Assembly (NCBI RefSeq): GCF_900141745.1
Contig: NZ_FSRM01000001.1
Coordinates: forward strand, 4,340,001-4,404,000
Origin: Paraburkholderia phenazinium
GTDB lineage: Bacteria > Pseudomonadota > Gammaproteobacteria > Burkholderiales > Burkholderiaceae
Direction of reading: 5' to 3'
Length of the DNA stretch: 64,000 nucleotides
Within the stretch, counting starts at the first letter, position 1. Each line of letters begins with the position of its first letter. The notes under the pieces are model-generated. The model was not told where the DNA came from. It ran no database searches and was given only the letters and a program-made list of their open reading frames with translations. A program made the translations under genes and the position numbers. Below, one piece after another: positions 8,631 to 18,699 of the stretch.

Positions 8631-10058
8631 ATGTCATTACGCGAACACCTCTTCAGACAAGCTGCCGAAGCGCAGATCGAGCCGACGTTGGCTCTCGTGG
8701 ACGTGAACGCGCTCGCGGAGCCGCCTGTGGTGCGCAGCGCACCGTCCGCCGCTGAAACGGCTCCGACCGGCGGCATGGCACGCCGTGCGTATCAGCAGCT
8801 CAAGATGGAGATCCACGAGGCGATCATTGAGCGCGTGGAACTCGAGAAGCTGCAGCATCTTTCGCCGGAACAGGTAGGACGCGAGCTGGCGCAACTGGTG
8901 GGCAAGCTGATCGAAGAAGGCAACATCCTGATGAACGACGTCGAACGGCGTGCGCTCGTGCAGGACGTGAAGGACGAGATGCTCGGACTCGGGCCGCTCG
9001 AACCGTTGCTGAAAGACCCCACCATCTCGGACATTCTCGTCAACACTGCACATCACGTGTACGTGGAGCGGCGCGGCAAGCTCGAGGTCACCGACGTCCA
9101 GTTCTACGACAACGCGCACCTGATGAAAGTGATCGAAAAGATCGTCTCGCGGGTGGGCCGGCGTATCGACGAATCGACGCCGATGGTCGATGCCCGTCTC
9201 GCCGACGGCTCGCGCATCAACGCCATCATCCCGCCTTCGGCGATCGACGGGCCGCTGCTCTCCATCCGCCGTTTCGCGGCCAATCCGCTGAAGGTGCAGG
9301 ACCTGATCAATTATCAGAGCTTCACCACGCCGATGGTGCAGCTGCTCGAAGCGCTCATCAAGGCGAAGATCAACGTACTGATTTCGGGCGGCACCGGCAG
9401 CGGCAAGACGACGATGCTGAACCTGCTGTCAGGTTTCATTCCGACCGACGAGCGGATCGTCACCATCGAAGACGCCGCCGAATTGCAGTTGCGCCAAGAT
9501 CACGTGCTGCGCCTCGAAACGCGCCCGCCGAACATCGAAGGCAAGGGTGAAATCAGCCAGCGCTCGCTGGTGAAGAACGCCCTGCGGATGCGCCCGGACC
9601 GCATTATCCTCGGCGAAGTGCGCGGCGCCGAAGCGCTCGACATGCTGCATGCTATGAACACCGGCCACGAAGGCTCGATGGCGACCATCCACGCCAACAC
9701 ACCGCGCGACGCTGTCACCCGCCTCGAAAACATGGTCAGCATGGCGGGCCTCGCGCTGCCGCCGAAGGCCATGCGTCAGCAGATCGCTTCGGCGATCACG
9801 GTGATCGTGCAGGCTTCGCGCCTGACCGACGGCCGCCGCAAGCTGATGAGCATTCAGGAGATCACCGGCATGGAAGGCGACACGATCAACATGCAGGAGA
9901 TCTTCACCTTCAAGCGCACCGGACTCGACAGCGAAGGCCGCATCAAGGGCTACTTTTGCGCGACCGGTGTACGACCACAGTTCAGCGAGCGCCTGCAGGC
10001 GTTCGGCGTGAACGTGCCCGACCATATCTACGATCCGCAAAAGCGCTATGAAGTCTGA
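8631..10058 (+). CDS. tadA: Tad secretion ATPase TadA/CpaF
   Basis: Hexameric cytoplasmic ATPase of 475 residues that powers Flp pilus assembly, in the GspE/VirB11 family. An N-terminal helical domain is followed by the ATPase core with Walker A GGTGSGKT at residues 253-260, the Asp box TIEDAAEL, Walker B region [12 protein letters not shown] and the His box [15 protein letters not shown]. All catalytic motifs are intact. The open frame runs far upstream through tadZ, but ATG 8631 behind CCGGAG, 38 bases after tadZ, is the real start. Confidence 0.96.
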   Translation: MSLREHLFRQAAEAQIEPTLALVDVNALAEPPVVRSAPSAAETAPTGGMARRAYQQLKMEIHEAIIERVELEKLQHLSPEQVGRELAQLVGKLIEEGNILMNDVERRALVQDVKDEMLGLGPLEPLLKDPTISDILVNTAHHVYVERRGKLEVTDVQFYDNAHLMKVIEKIVSRVGRRIDESTPMVDARLADGSRINAIIPPSAIDGPLLSIRRFAANPLKVQDLINYQSFTTPMVQLLEALIKAKINVLISGGTGSGKTTMLNLLSGFIPTDERIVTIEDAAELQLRQDHVLRLETRPPNIEGKGEISQRSLVKNALRMRPDRIILGEVRGAEALDMLHAMNTGHEGSMATIHANTPRDAVTRLENMVSMAGLALPPKAMRQQIASAITVIVQASRLTDGRRKLMSIQEITGMEGDTINMQEIFTFKRTGLDSEGRIKGYFCATGVRPQFSERLQAFGVNVPDHIYDPQKRYEV

Positions 10059-10088
10059 GCCGCATATCAGGACATCCGGGAGCGCATC

Positions 10089-11066
10089 ATGAACAGGTTA
10101 TTTCTGGGCTTTGCAGTGTTGCTGTTTATCGCCGTAGTGCTGCTGATCGAAGCGGGCTATCTCTGGTGGAACAGCAACCACGGCCCGGTCGTCAAGCGGC
10201 TGGACCAGCGCATTCGCGCGATGTCGGCAGGCGGCCAGATCAGTTCAGGTTCGATGTCGATCCTGAAGGCGCGCATGCTGAGCGATTCGCCAGCCTTGAC
10301 GCAACTGCTCCTGAAACTTCCGCGCGTCCATTCGATCGACCGTCTGCTGATGCAGTCGGGCCGCGACTGGTCGGTGGCACGGTTTCTCGCCTACACCCTC
10401 GCGCTGCCGGTGGTGGCGCTGCTCGCTGCGGCCCTCTTCGGCCTGCCAGCCATGATCACGTTGCCCCTGGTGGCCGTGTTCGCGCTGCTGCCGCTCGGCC
10501 TTGTTTCCCGCAGCCGCAGCAAGCGCATCGCCCAGCTCGAAACGCAACTGCCCGAAGCAGCGGATCTGATCAGCCGCTCGCTGCGCGCCGGTCACTCGTT
10601 TCCGAGTTCGCTCGGCATGGTGGCCGAGGAGTTGCCCAATCCGCTCGGCGGCGAATTTCGCATCACCTTCGACGAAATCAGCTACGGGGTCGCCATGAAC
10701 GATGCCCTGAAGAACATGGTGACGCGCGTGCCGGTGATGGACCTGCGCTACTTCGTGATCGCGGTGCTGATCCAGCGCGAGGCAGGCGGCAATCTCTCGG
10801 AGATTCTCGACAACATCAGCCAGATCATCCGCGAGCGCATGAAGCTGCTCAGCAAGGTGAAGGTGTTGTCGGCCGAAGGGCGCCTGTCGGCATGGATTCT
10901 CGGTGTGCTGCCGTTTGCGCTCGCCGGCGTGATCATGCTGATCAACCCGGAGTTTTTCATGGGACTGATCCAGGATTCGATCGGCGTGAAGATGATCTGT
11001 ACGTCGCTCGTCAGCATGCTGCTGGGCATTGTCTGGATGCGCAAGATCGTCCGGATTCACGTCTAG
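10089..11066 (+). CDS. tadB: Tad inner-membrane platform protein TadB
   Basis: Type II secretion F-domain protein of 325 residues. It has an N-terminal membrane helix (about 3-25), a pair of helices near 95-140, the cytoplasmic T2SSF core containing LETQLPEAADLISRSLRAGH and REAGGNLSEILDNIS, and C-terminal membrane helices. With TadC it forms the inner-membrane base that couples TadA to pilin extraction. It lies 30 bases after tadA and 36 before tadC. Confidence 0.94.
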   Translation: MNRLFLGFAVLLFIAVVLLIEAGYLWWNSNHGPVVKRLDQRIRAMSAGGQISSGSMSILKARMLSDSPALTQLLLKLPRVHSIDRLLMQSGRDWSVARFLAYTLALPVVALLAAALFGLPAMITLPLVAVFALLPLGLVSRSRSKRIAQLETQLPEAADLISRSLRAGHSFPSSLGMVAEELPNPLGGEFRITFDEISYGVAMNDALKNMVTRVPVMDLRYFVIAVLIQREAGGNLSEILDNISQIIRERMKLLSKVKVLSAEGRLSAWILGVLPFALAGVIMLINPEFFMGLIQDSIGVKMICTSLVSMLLGIVWMRKIVRIHV

Positions 11067-11102
11067 CCACGCGGCAATGAACCGCACGTTTGCGAGGAAA
11101 TC

Positions 11103-12086
11103 ATGAACACAATGCAGCTCATGTTGTTGGGCGCGACCTTCGTCATCGTCTTCGGCGCAGCGCTGGGCGCGATGATTATCACGCGTCCCAATGTCCTGCA
11201 GCGGCGTCTGGACGCGATCGGCGCCGGGGCCGCCGGACTCGGCGAACGGTCCACAGTCGCTGCCGGCGCGTCAGGCGATGAGCGCCCGCAATGGAAGGAG
11301 ACGATTGCCAAGGCCTCGGCGCACGTGGCGAAGCTCTCTCTGCCGACCGAAGGCTGGGACAAGTCGGTGCTGCGCACGCGCTTCATGAACGCCGGCTGGC
11401 GCAGCGCCTCGGCGCCGGCTGTCTATTTCGCCGCCAAGACGGTTCTGGCGCTCAGCCTGCCGCTGATCGCCCTGCTGATGCTGAGCAGCCTGCCCGGCGG
11501 CATCTCGAACAGCCTGCTCATGGTCGCCGCCCTGCTGATGCTGCTGGCGACACTCGGCTACTACCTGCCAAACGTCGTGCTGAGCCGGCAGATCGACCGG
11601 CGTCAGCAGGACATCTTCGAGAACCTGCCCGATGCGCTCGACCTGATGACGGTCTGCGTCGAAGCTGGTCTTGGCGTCGACGCGGCCATGCTGCGCGTTG
11701 CCGATGAGATCCACGTCAAGAGCCAGGTGATGAGTGACGAATTCTCGCTCGTGCTGCTGGAACTGCGCGCCGGTTCGAGCCGCGAGAAGGCGCTGCGCAA
11801 TCTCGCCATGCGCACCGGCGTAGCCGATGTGGAAACACTGGTGGGAATGCTGGTGCAGGCCGAGCGATTCGGCACCAGCGTCGGCGCTGCGCTGCGCGTG
11901 CACACCGACATGCTGCGCACCAAGCGCCGCCACCTTGCTGAAGAGCGCGCCGCGAAAGTCGCGCTAAAGCTGCTGTTTCCGCTGATGTTCTTCATCTTCC
12001 CGGCGCTCCTGATCGTGCTGCTCGGACCGGCCGTGATCCAGATCTACCGCGTGATGTTGCCGACTGTAAGCGGAATCGGCGGATGA
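11103..12086 (+). CDS. tadC: Tad inner-membrane platform protein TadC
   Basis: Second T2SSF-domain platform protein, 327 residues. The N-terminal membrane helix (about 4-25) and hydrophobic pair near 105-160 flank a core with NLPDALDLMTVCVEAGLG and VGMLVQAERFGTSVGAALR, the hallmarks of TadC. The C-terminus is a membrane hairpin. Preceded by GAGGAAATC. It works with TadB in the assembly base. Confidence 0.94.
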   Translation: MNTMQLMLLGATFVIVFGAALGAMIITRPNVLQRRLDAIGAGAAGLGERSTVAAGASGDERPQWKETIAKASAHVAKLSLPTEGWDKSVLRTRFMNAGWRSASAPAVYFAAKTVLALSLPLIALLMLSSLPGGISNSLLMVAALLMLLATLGYYLPNVVLSRQIDRRQQDIFENLPDALDLMTVCVEAGLGVDAAMLRVADEIHVKSQVMSDEFSLVLLELRAGSSREKALRNLAMRTGVADVETLVGMLVQAERFGTSVGAALRVHTDMLRTKRRHLAEERAAKVALKLLFPLMFFIFPALLIVLLGPAVIQIYRVMLPTVSGIGG

Positions 12087-12174
12087 CACAAAGCCGAAAC
12101 GCAGTCAGCGCCAAGAAAATCAGCACCATAAAAAAGCCGGACCAAAACTGGATGTTGCAGCGGGGGAATACAAG

Positions 12175-12660
12175 ATGGGACCGACAAGAAGACGAATGAC
12201 CCGACGCTCCCGCAAGGGACAGGCCGGCTCGACCGTGGTGGAATTCGCAATCATCGCGCCTTTACTACTGTTCGTGATCTGCATGATCATCGACCTAGGT
12301 CTGATGTTCTGGGTCAACCTGACCATGCAATACGCCGTGCACGAAGGCGCGCGCTATGCCGTCACTGGTCAGGACAATCTCGATCCCAACACCGCCAACC
12401 AGCAACGCTATCTGGCTGTGATTCAGGACATCGAAAGTTCGTCGATGGGGCTGTACTCGCTGGTCAATCCGACCATCTCGGTCACCGTCAACGGCACGCC
12501 TGCCACCTACGGCGCGAACATGTTCGGTGGTCCGGGCGATCTCGTCGTGCTGCAACTGAACTGCAACTGGTCGCTGCTGACGCCGCTGATTGCGCCGTTT
12601 TTCAGCAAGGGCGTGTACTCGTTCAGCGTCGCGGCCACCATGCGCAACGAGGGGTTCTGA
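12175..12660 (+). CDS. tadE: TadE-like pseudopilin
   Basis: A 161-residue pseudopilin with a basic, Arg-rich leader and the processing-site motif QAGSTVVEFAIIAPLLLFVI. Cleavage before STVVEF with the conserved Glu5 is expected from TadE biochemistry elsewhere. The C-terminal domain is periplasmic. Its TGA overlaps the ATG of tadF by one base, so the two are translationally coupled. Confidence 0.9.
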   Translation: MGPTRRRMTRRSRKGQAGSTVVEFAIIAPLLLFVICMIIDLGLMFWVNLTMQYAVHEGARYAVTGQDNLDPNTANQQRYLAVIQDIESSSMGLYSLVNPTISVTVNGTPATYGANMFGGPGDLVVLQLNCNWSLLTPLIAPFFSKGVYSFSVAATMRNEGF

Positions 12661-13316
12661 TGAAACCGAGCCGCCCAATCCGTCGCTTCAAACGCCTGAC
12701 CAGCCGGCGCGCGATGTCCGGCATTGCGTCCGTCGAATTTGCCGTCCTGTTGCCGATGCTTCTGCTGCTGGCGGTGCCTACGTACGATCTGGCGCGCAAC
12801 ATTCAGGCAAACATGATCCTCGTGAATCTCAGCCGCGAAGGCGCCAACCTGGCCTTGCGGGCCTCGCTGACGTTTCCGATGGAAACCATCATGAACGATC
12901 TGGCTGCCACCACGCCGCCGCTGGACATGGTCGATCATGGCATGATCTACATTACCGAGGTGATGGGCGACAACGAGAACTGCAACGCGCAGGGCACCAA
13001 CTGCACGGTCCGCAACATCGTGCTGGCGCAGTACGAATGGCAACCCAATGGCCAGCAGAGCACCTACGCGCCGACCAGCGCCGTGTGGAACTGCAGTTCG
13101 GGTAACTGGGGCAGCGACGGCAGTTGCAGCGGGATCGGCACGGGGCTCGCCGCGCCCACTGCGAACGCGCTGACGGGCCAGTTGATGGCCGGCCAGATCG
13201 TCTATGTGGTGGAGAGTTTTTACCAGATGCAATACGTGTTCGGCTCGGCCAACTTTGGCTTCGGGGTGTCGACCTCGGTACTCAATCCCAATCTGTACTC
13301 GATGAATGTGTTTTGA
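12660..13316 (+). CDS. tadF: TadF-like pseudopilin
   Basis: A 218-residue pseudopilin with a basic leader and the site MSGIASVEFAVLLPMLLLL. The periplasmic part carries four Cys in two pairs (ENCNAQGTNC and NCSSGNWGSDGSC), suggesting disulfides in the oxidising periplasm. It begins inside the tadE stop codon. The split into TadE and TadF names follows gene order; both belong to the same fold. Confidence 0.85.
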   Translation: MKPSRPIRRFKRLTSRRAMSGIASVEFAVLLPMLLLLAVPTYDLARNIQANMILVNLSREGANLALRASLTFPMETIMNDLAATTPPLDMVDHGMIYITEVMGDNENCNAQGTNCTVRNIVLAQYEWQPNGQQSTYAPTSAVWNCSSGNWGSDGSCSGIGTGLAAPTANALTGQLMAGQIVYVVESFYQMQYVFGSANFGFGVSTSVLNPNLYSMNVF

Positions 13317-13331
13317 CCGGCCTGCGGGGGC

Positions 13332-14714
13332 ATGATGAAAACAACCGGCTACTCTGGACGCAGATCCAGCAGTCGTAACAGCAAATATAGACAGCGCGGT
13401 GCGGTCAGCATCATCGTCGCCGCTTCCATCGTTCTGCTGATCGGCATCCTGGGCCTCGCCGTGGATGCAGGCATGGGCTACATGGTCAAGGCCAAGCTCG
13501 ACGCCGCCACCGATGCCGCCGCCATTGCCGCCGGCGAGGCCGTCACCACCGGCAGCAATCAGGCGACCCAATCGGCCAATGCCGTCACGGCAGCGCAGAC
13601 GTTTTTTGCCGCCAACTACCCGAAGGGTTATCTCGGCACGACCGTCACCATGAATACGCCCTCAGTGGCCTTCAACCAGGGCACGATTACGATCGACACG
13701 GCCGCGCAAGCCACCTTGCCGGTCAGCTTCATGCACCTGTTCGGCTTCAATCTGCTGAATGTTGCGAGCTCATCCCAGACCGTGAGAAAGGATCTGGACC
13801 TCGTGCTGATCATCGACACCACGGGCTCGATGGCGACCGACTCGGCCGTGCCGCCCGCAGTCCGTTCCGCGGCGATCACCTTCCTGCAGCAGTTCGATCC
13901 GCTCACCGACCGTGTTTCGCTGATTCACTTCGCCTATGGCACGGTGGTCGACCAGCCGTTCAACGGTAATGCCCGCGGCTTCGATATGGCGGCGATGACC
14001 AAGAGCATCAATGCACTCAACTTCGCCGGCAGCACCAATTCGGAAGAGGCCTACTGGAATGCGCTCAATCAGTTGAACACTGTGATCACGCAACCATCGA
14101 GTCTGCGCGTTATCGTGTTCTTCTCGGACGGCGCACCGAATAGCTTTGCCTCGATTTTCCCGACCATTAACAAGACTTGCGGTCTGACCGCGGGCACTGT
14201 CATCACCCCCGATAAGAAGACGCCGCTACCTCCATCTGGGCTGTACGCAGACAATATCGAAAGCCAGGCTTTGCCGTCCCCCTGCTACAGCAGCAATGCG
14301 TCAAATGTGATTACGGCGCTGCCCACCTGGTACAACGCACACAACACGTCATGGTTAAACAACCAGACCATTCCGGTGATCACCAATACGCCGCGCGTCG
14401 TGACCAGTACGGTGAACTACGCGAACGTGAACAATGCAGCACGCAATATTGCCGAAGGAATGGCCAATGTCGCCCGCAACGAAGGTACCTATGTCTACGC
14501 GATTGGCCGCGGCTCGGAGCTTCTGCAACCCGAAGGTGCGAATAACGAAATCGGCCAGAATGTGTTGAAGTGCATGGCCAACACGACCGACTCTCTGTCG
14601 CGTTGTTACAACCCGAAGCAGCCGGTAGGCGTGTACTGCAGCGCGCTGACGCCATCGGATATGACGCCGTGCTTCTCCAAGCTCGCTTCGGAGATACTAC
14701 GGATTGCGAAATAG
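13332..14714 (+). CDS. tadG: TadG-like protein with von Willebrand A domain
   Basis: A 460-residue pilus assembly protein. A TadE-type N-terminal segment (RGAVSIIVAASIVLLIG) anchors it in the membrane, followed by the Tad_G region and a von Willebrand A domain whose metal site starts at Asp162 in DTTGSM, with a later FFSDGAP. Such proteins end Tad operons and are proposed to anchor the pilus or act as tip adhesins. GGGGGC precedes the ATG. It is the last Tad gene, convergent with the YbjQ gene. Confidence 0.9.
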   Translation: MMKTTGYSGRRSSSRNSKYRQRGAVSIIVAASIVLLIGILGLAVDAGMGYMVKAKLDAATDAAAIAAGEAVTTGSNQATQSANAVTAAQTFFAANYPKGYLGTTVTMNTPSVAFNQGTITIDTAAQATLPVSFMHLFGFNLLNVASSSQTVRKDLDLVLIIDTTGSMATDSAVPPAVRSAAITFLQQFDPLTDRVSLIHFAYGTVVDQPFNGNARGFDMAAMTKSINALNFAGSTNSEEAYWNALNQLNTVITQPSSLRVIVFFSDGAPNSFASIFPTINKTCGLTAGTVITPDKKTPLPPSGLYADNIESQALPSPCYSSNASNVITALPTWYNAHNTSWLNNQTIPVITNTPRVVTSTVNYANVNNAARNIAEGMANVARNEGTYVYAIGRGSELLQPEGANNEIGQNVLKCMANTTDSLSRCYNPKQPVGVYCSALTPSDMTPCFSKLASEILRIAK

Positions 14715-14735
14715 GTGAAAGCCGTGCAACCGCAG

Positions 14736-14773
14736 GCAAGGCCCGCTGCGCCTGACTAGCCGGCCGGCCTTGC
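14736..14773. terminator. Hairpin between convergent tadG and YbjQ genes
   Basis: GCAAGGCC at 14736-14743 pairs with GGCCTTGC at 14766-14773, spanning the stop codon of the minus-strand gene. There is no T-tract, so it is at best a weak bidirectional terminator. Confidence 0.35.
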
Positions 14774-15091
14774 GTACACGGCGGTTCCGTAGCAGAGAAC
14801 TTCCGTCACACCGGAGGCGATCTCGGTCGCGTCGTAGCGCATCCCGATGATGCCGTTGCCACCGAGTTCCGTTGCCTGCGCGACCATGCGCTCATAGGCG
14901 TCCTGCCGTGCGCGTTCGCACAGAGCGGTATAGAGCGAGATATTGCCGCCGAAGATTGTCTGCAGCGAGGCGCCGATCGAACCCACCACGGAACGCGAAC
15001 GGACAATGATGCCGCGCGCGATACCCAGTGACTGTTCAACCCGGTAACCGGGAATCTCGAATGCGGTCGACACCATGTGACGTTCTATCAT
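14756..15091 (-). CDS. YbjQ/UPF0145 family protein
   Basis: A 111-residue cytoplasmic protein of the UPF0145/YbjQ family, which forms small pentamers of unknown function. The family core is visible in [16 protein letters not shown], the helix [23 protein letters not shown] and the C-terminal strand [10 protein letters not shown]. The start at 15091 is chosen because its ATG overlaps the TGA of the upstream sulfotransferase-like gene as ATGA, implying coupled translation; a second ATG at 15076 is possible. Confidence 0.85.
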   Translation of the reverse strand: MIERHMVSTAFEIPGYRVEQSLGIARGIIVRSRSVVGSIGASLQTIFGGNISLYTALCERARQDAYERMVAQATELGGNGIIGMRYDATEIASGVTEVLCYGTAVYARPAG

Positions 15092-16437
15092 TGCGCTCTT
15101 TTTGACGAGTGACGGGCGGATGTGGGCGGCGAGGCGCCCACATGACGCCTCGCACCACGGCGAGCGCGGCGAAACATTTTCGGCGCCCGCAGCTTTCGCA
15201 CATATCTTATCAGCCGCCACAACGGGGCATTCTGCACGCGCGTGAGCTCGCTTTTAACTTCCGCCAACGCGGCCCGGGTCGAGGCCAGTTCGCCCAGCAG
15301 CACGTCGTCGATGCCCGCACCGTCGATCAGCGCCACATCTACCACGCGGGTCGCGTGACCTGCCCCCACCTGCGGCTGCGGCCAGTTCGCGGCCGCACCG
15401 AATGCCATCGTCTGGGTGGCCTGCGCCAGCTTGCTGGTCCAGAACGTCAGCGTATCTGCCTCGGTGCCGCCGCTGGCGGCGAGCGCTCTCGCGACCTGTA
15501 GCGCTTCGAGGTGAACCTGCAAACCTTCGACCGCATCGAAGCCGTTGCCGCGTTCGCTTGCCTCCTCCCTGCGCGCGCTTCGCAGCGATGGATGAATGCC
15601 CGTGAGCTCGCCGATCCAACGCTCCGCTCCCTCCAGATACGCGGGGGAATGTGCCGCCAGATCGCAATCGAAAATCGCATTGGCGTACTTCGCCGTGTCT
15701 CTTAGCGTCAGCAGCCAGTGCGCGAGAAAGGCGCGGTAAGCCTGCAGCGGCGTAATCGCCGCCACATGCTCCTTAAAAAGCGTGAGGTACGACTCCATCG
15801 TCTGCGCAACCGCACCATCTGGCTGCGGAGGCAAGTCGACACCCAGCGCGCTCATGGTCTGCTGGACAACCGGCACATCCCGGTTCAACGCCAGCACGGC
15901 AAACGGCACGGCCACAAAGTGCGGATTGCGGTACGCGGCAAACAGGTGCCAGCAGGACTGCCATTGCGAAATCGGATTCTTCTCGACCACGATGTGCACG
16001 GCGTCCGGAAACGTGGTGCGGAACCATTCCAGCCGGCCGAGCGAGCGGCAGAACTTCAGCACCGGCACGCGGCCCTGCTCGTGCGCTGCGCGCATCAATC
16101 CGCGCACGTAAGCTTCGATGCGCCCGGCGCCCTCCGGGACCTGGCGGTCGAATCGATCGACCGAAAAAGCCGCTTCGTAACCGGGGATACCCTTCACGCC
16201 CGGTTCCAGCAGGTGCGCATACTCCGCGAAATAAGGGGCTTCAAGTGCGGGGTGTCCGGAACGCCAGCTATCTGCGGTACTGGTCGCCAGTTTCTCCTGA
16301 TCGATGCTCGCCAGCATCTCATGCAGCGGTTCGTAGTAGGCCGTGACGGTGTCGAGCTTACGAAAACACGACCACAGCCACGTTCCGGCCGTTCGATAAC
16401 CGGTGTGGAGAAAGACAGCCTGGCATTTTGAAGTCAT
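15088..16437 (-). CDS. P-loop sulfotransferase-like protein
   Basis: A protein of about 449 residues resembling PAPS-dependent sulfotransferases. A 5'-phosphosulfate-type loop lies at the N-terminus ([16 protein letters not shown]), followed by YYEPLHEML, and a possible 3'-phosphate region is [14 protein letters not shown]. The C-terminal 90 residues hold a short coiled coil ([20 protein letters not shown]) and a basic tail. I prefer ATG 16437, just before the P-loop; an in-frame ATG at 16506 would add 23 mostly basic residues. It follows a GT9 gene and is coupled to the YbjQ gene. A glycan or peptidoglycan substrate is a guess. Confidence 0.65.
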   Translation of the reverse strand: MTSKCQAVFLHTGYRTAGTWLWSCFRKLDTVTAYYEPLHEMLASIDQEKLATSTADSWRSGHPALEAPYFAEYAHLLEPGVKGIPGYEAAFSVDRFDRQVPEGAGRIEAYVRGLMRAAHEQGRVPVLKFCRSLGRLEWFRTTFPDAVHIVVEKNPISQWQSCWHLFAAYRNPHFVAVPFAVLALNRDVPVVQQTMSALGVDLPPQPDGAVAQTMESYLTLFKEHVAAITPLQAYRAFLAHWLLTLRDTAKYANAIFDCDLAAHSPAYLEGAERWIGELTGIHPSLRSARREEASERGNGFDAVEGLQVHLEALQVARALAASGGTEADTLTFWTSKLAQATQTMAFGAAANWPQPQVGAGHATRVVDVALIDGAGIDDVLLGELASTRAALAEVKSELTRVQNAPLWRLIRYVRKLRAPKMFRRARRGARRHVGASPPTSARHSSKRAQ

Positions 16438-16546
16438 TAAATCGGAGAGATGCAGATCGGGAGAGGTGTGCCGCGCGGCACGTCGAGCGCCGCCAATGGG
16501 GCGCATCCAGACGCGGTTCCGGGCAAATTGAAAAACGTGGGGGGCT

Positions 16547-17455
16547 TCATGCGAAGCTTAAGCTGGCGCGCAGTTGCTCGAATGCGCGGGAGACCTGCCT
16601 GACCGACAACATGTATTTCCAGTACCGCTCTTTCAGGAATCCGGTTGGCAGGTAGGTGCTGCCTATCAGTACCTGCCCTGTCCCCCAGTCCGGCCGCCAG
16701 GTCCGCGCAATGCCGCGGCGCATGAACAGCGACAAGGTGGGAATGTGCAGGCTGGAGGCCAAATGGCCGATGCCCGAGTCGTTGCCGATGAACCAGCCGG
16801 ACTCGTAGACCCAGGTGGCGACGTTATCGAGCGAACCGAGATCGGGCAGCTTGAGGCCGAGGCGTTCGATATGGAGCCAGTCCGCGCGCTCCTGGGGCGC
16901 TACGACGAATTCAGGGCTAAAGCCCAGTTCGCGCAGCCGGATCGCGAGTCTGATAAAGCGCGACGGTAGCCAGCATTTGTCGGCGGTGCTGGCGGTGGGA
17001 TGAATCGCCACGCGCAGCGGGTATTTCCGGTGTTGCAGTCCTGGCGGCGGCGTCATGCCGTTGCTCTTGTCGGCGCCCGCAAGGCCAAACTCGTCGACGC
17101 AAAACTTCGCCAGCCGGTCGGCCATGGATTCGGAGGACCGCACCCGGCAGATGTGATCGAGGAAACTAACCCGCGGGTGATATTGCTCGAGGCCCACGAA
17201 CGGCTTGTTCCTGTGCATCTGGATCACCCGGTCGAACCCGGAAAGCTTTGCTGTCAGGTCCGCGACCGAGAGGTCATCGAGAGTTTCGACTTCGGGAAAC
17301 CACGCGCCCAGCGACTGGATCTGCCGGCCGAAAATGGTCACGGCGATGCCGTTTTGCTGAAGATTTCGCGCGATCGTCATCATCAGCAAGGAGTCGCCGA
17401 TTGCTGGCGAAAGAACCAACGCTACGCGAGAGATTGGCTGAACGGTAGGCCACAT
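16547..17455 (-). CDS. Glycosyltransferase family 9 (heptosyltransferase-like)
   Basis: A 302-residue GT-B enzyme of family 9, which normally moves ADP-heptose to LPS core. The N-terminal Rossmann half shows VALVLSPAIGDSLLMM, and the nucleotide-sugar half shows IHPTASTADKCWLP and WFIGNDSGIGHLASSLHIPTL, the family's D-SGxxHLA motif. It is transcribed towards the sulfotransferase-like gene, so the two may modify one surface glycan. The acceptor cannot be told from sequence. Confidence 0.85.
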   Translation of the reverse strand: MWPTVQPISRVALVLSPAIGDSLLMMTIARNLQQNGIAVTIFGRQIQSLGAWFPEVETLDDLSVADLTAKLSGFDRVIQMHRNKPFVGLEQYHPRVSFLDHICRVRSSESMADRLAKFCVDEFGLAGADKSNGMTPPPGLQHRKYPLRVAIHPTASTADKCWLPSRFIRLAIRLRELGFSPEFVVAPQERADWLHIERLGLKLPDLGSLDNVATWVYESGWFIGNDSGIGHLASSLHIPTLSLFMRRGIARTWRPDWGTGQVLIGSTYLPTGFLKERYWKYMLSVRQVSRAFEQLRASLSFA

Positions 17456-17645
17456 AGCTCAATCCGGATGACGCGCCCACTGATGGGGAGAACGCTTGCC
17501 AGTCCAGAACAGCAGTAATTTCCGCTTTCCGAACCAGCAGGAGTCTAGAACCGGAGCATATTATTCGCGTTACAGGTTTCATTACGGACGTTTACGGAAA
17601 GCTTGACGGAAGCCTACGCCGGCGGCGAGTCACTTGTACCGGTAG

Positions 17646-17999
17646 TCAGCCCTCGCCGGCTCCGAGCAGATCGCCATGGGTCACGACTGCGGCGATCCAG
17701 CTGTGCAGTTCGTGCCGTTCCATCCCGAGGAGTTGTTCGGGCAAGCCGGGTGCATCGGCGACGGCCAGCACGTTGTGCAGCGCAAGAAACGCCTTTGTTT
17801 GCGAATACATGACGTGGGCCAGACGCTTGCGGGCCTCAGGATGCGCCACGCCGGCCGCATGCGTATCGATGATCGCGTGCGCCAGCTTTTCACTGACATA
17901 TCCAAGCGGCACGCCTTGCCGGGTTTCGCAAGCCGTGAACGCCGGGCCATTGGACGACAGGTTCAAACTCACATCCAATCCTTGAATGATTTCAAGCAC
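17646..17999 (-). CDS. Hypothetical protein, 117 residues
   Basis: I do not recognise this protein. It looks coding from its strong GC bias at third positions and balanced composition. Notable segments are SSNGPAFTACETRQGVP and a helical stretch VSEKLAHAIIDTHAAGVAHP. There is no signal peptide or membrane segment. The GTG start at 17999 lacks a strong ribosome-binding site, so the true start may lie within the first dozen codons. It is upstream of the GT9 gene on the same strand, 190 bases away. Confidence 0.55.
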   Translation of the reverse strand: MLEIIQGLDVSLNLSSNGPAFTACETRQGVPLGYVSEKLAHAIIDTHAAGVAHPEARKRLAHVMYSQTKAFLALHNVLAVADAPGLPEQLLGMERHELHSWIAAVVTHGDLLGAGEG

Positions 18000-18501
18000 G
18001 TCGAATTCGCTTTATATGTATGCCTAATTACATGCGCCGTCGATCCAGGCCGCAGTACGAGGACTGTTTGGCGCAGCACCCTACGCATTGCTAACAGGAC
18101 TGCGCGATAGCGCGATATGCAGTGCCGGTAAGCACGGATCGTAAACGGAATGGCCCGCGCGATCTGTGGATCGTTCGTCTATATTTGTGTCGTTTTGTCA
18201 TAGGCGCTTCATGTTCGCCTGGACCGGTTTGGCGCCGGATTGCCCGGTGTCGGATGTCCTTTTACGTGCCGGCCTGCATCGCTTTCGATGCGGGTCGCAT
18301 CGCCGGCTATTTTGCCTGTAGAGGCGCGGCGCGGATACACTCCGGCACCCTTAGGCACGGCGTAGCGGTCCTGCCCAGAGCATCCCGCCACATTTTCTAA
18401 GATAATGCGCGCTACCGTCACCGACACGGATGCCGTACAAGTCCTGCGCTGACGCGAAACCACCGATACCCGTTTCCACTACATACAATCTTGGGGATCT
18501 C
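18000..18501. other. Intergenic region between hypothetical (minus) and symporter operon (plus)
   Basis: About 500 bases with no gene I can support; short frames on both strands lack ribosome-binding sites. It should hold the divergent promoters of the 117-residue gene and the DUF3311-symporter operon. No clear operator was seen. Confidence 0.5.
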
Positions 18502-18699
18502 TTGAAAACTACTGCTCCGGCCGGCCGCTCCTGGCTATGGCTCATCCTGCTGATACCGTATATCGCGCTTCTCTGGCTGCCGTTCTATAACGACACGCAT
18601 CCGTCGTTCGCCGGCTTCCCGTTCTTCTACTGGTATCAGTTCCTGTGGGTGCCGCTCACCTCCCTGCTGATCTACGTTGTCTACAGGGGGCTCAAATGA
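18502..18699 (+). CDS. DUF3311 small membrane protein
   Basis: A 65-residue inner-membrane protein with two hydrophobic helices (WLWLILLIPYIALLWLPF and FYWYQFLWVPLTSLLIYVVY), the DUF3311 pattern. I choose TTG 18502 because GGGGAT lies just upstream; an ATG at 18430 would add a polar N-terminus without a ribosome-binding site. Its stop overlaps the symporter start as ATGA. DUF3311 proteins are regularly found directly before SSS-family permeases and are likely accessory subunits. Confidence 0.8.
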   Translation: MKTTAPAGRSWLWLILLIPYIALLWLPFYNDTHPSFAGFPFFYWYQFLWVPLTSLLIYVVYRGLK

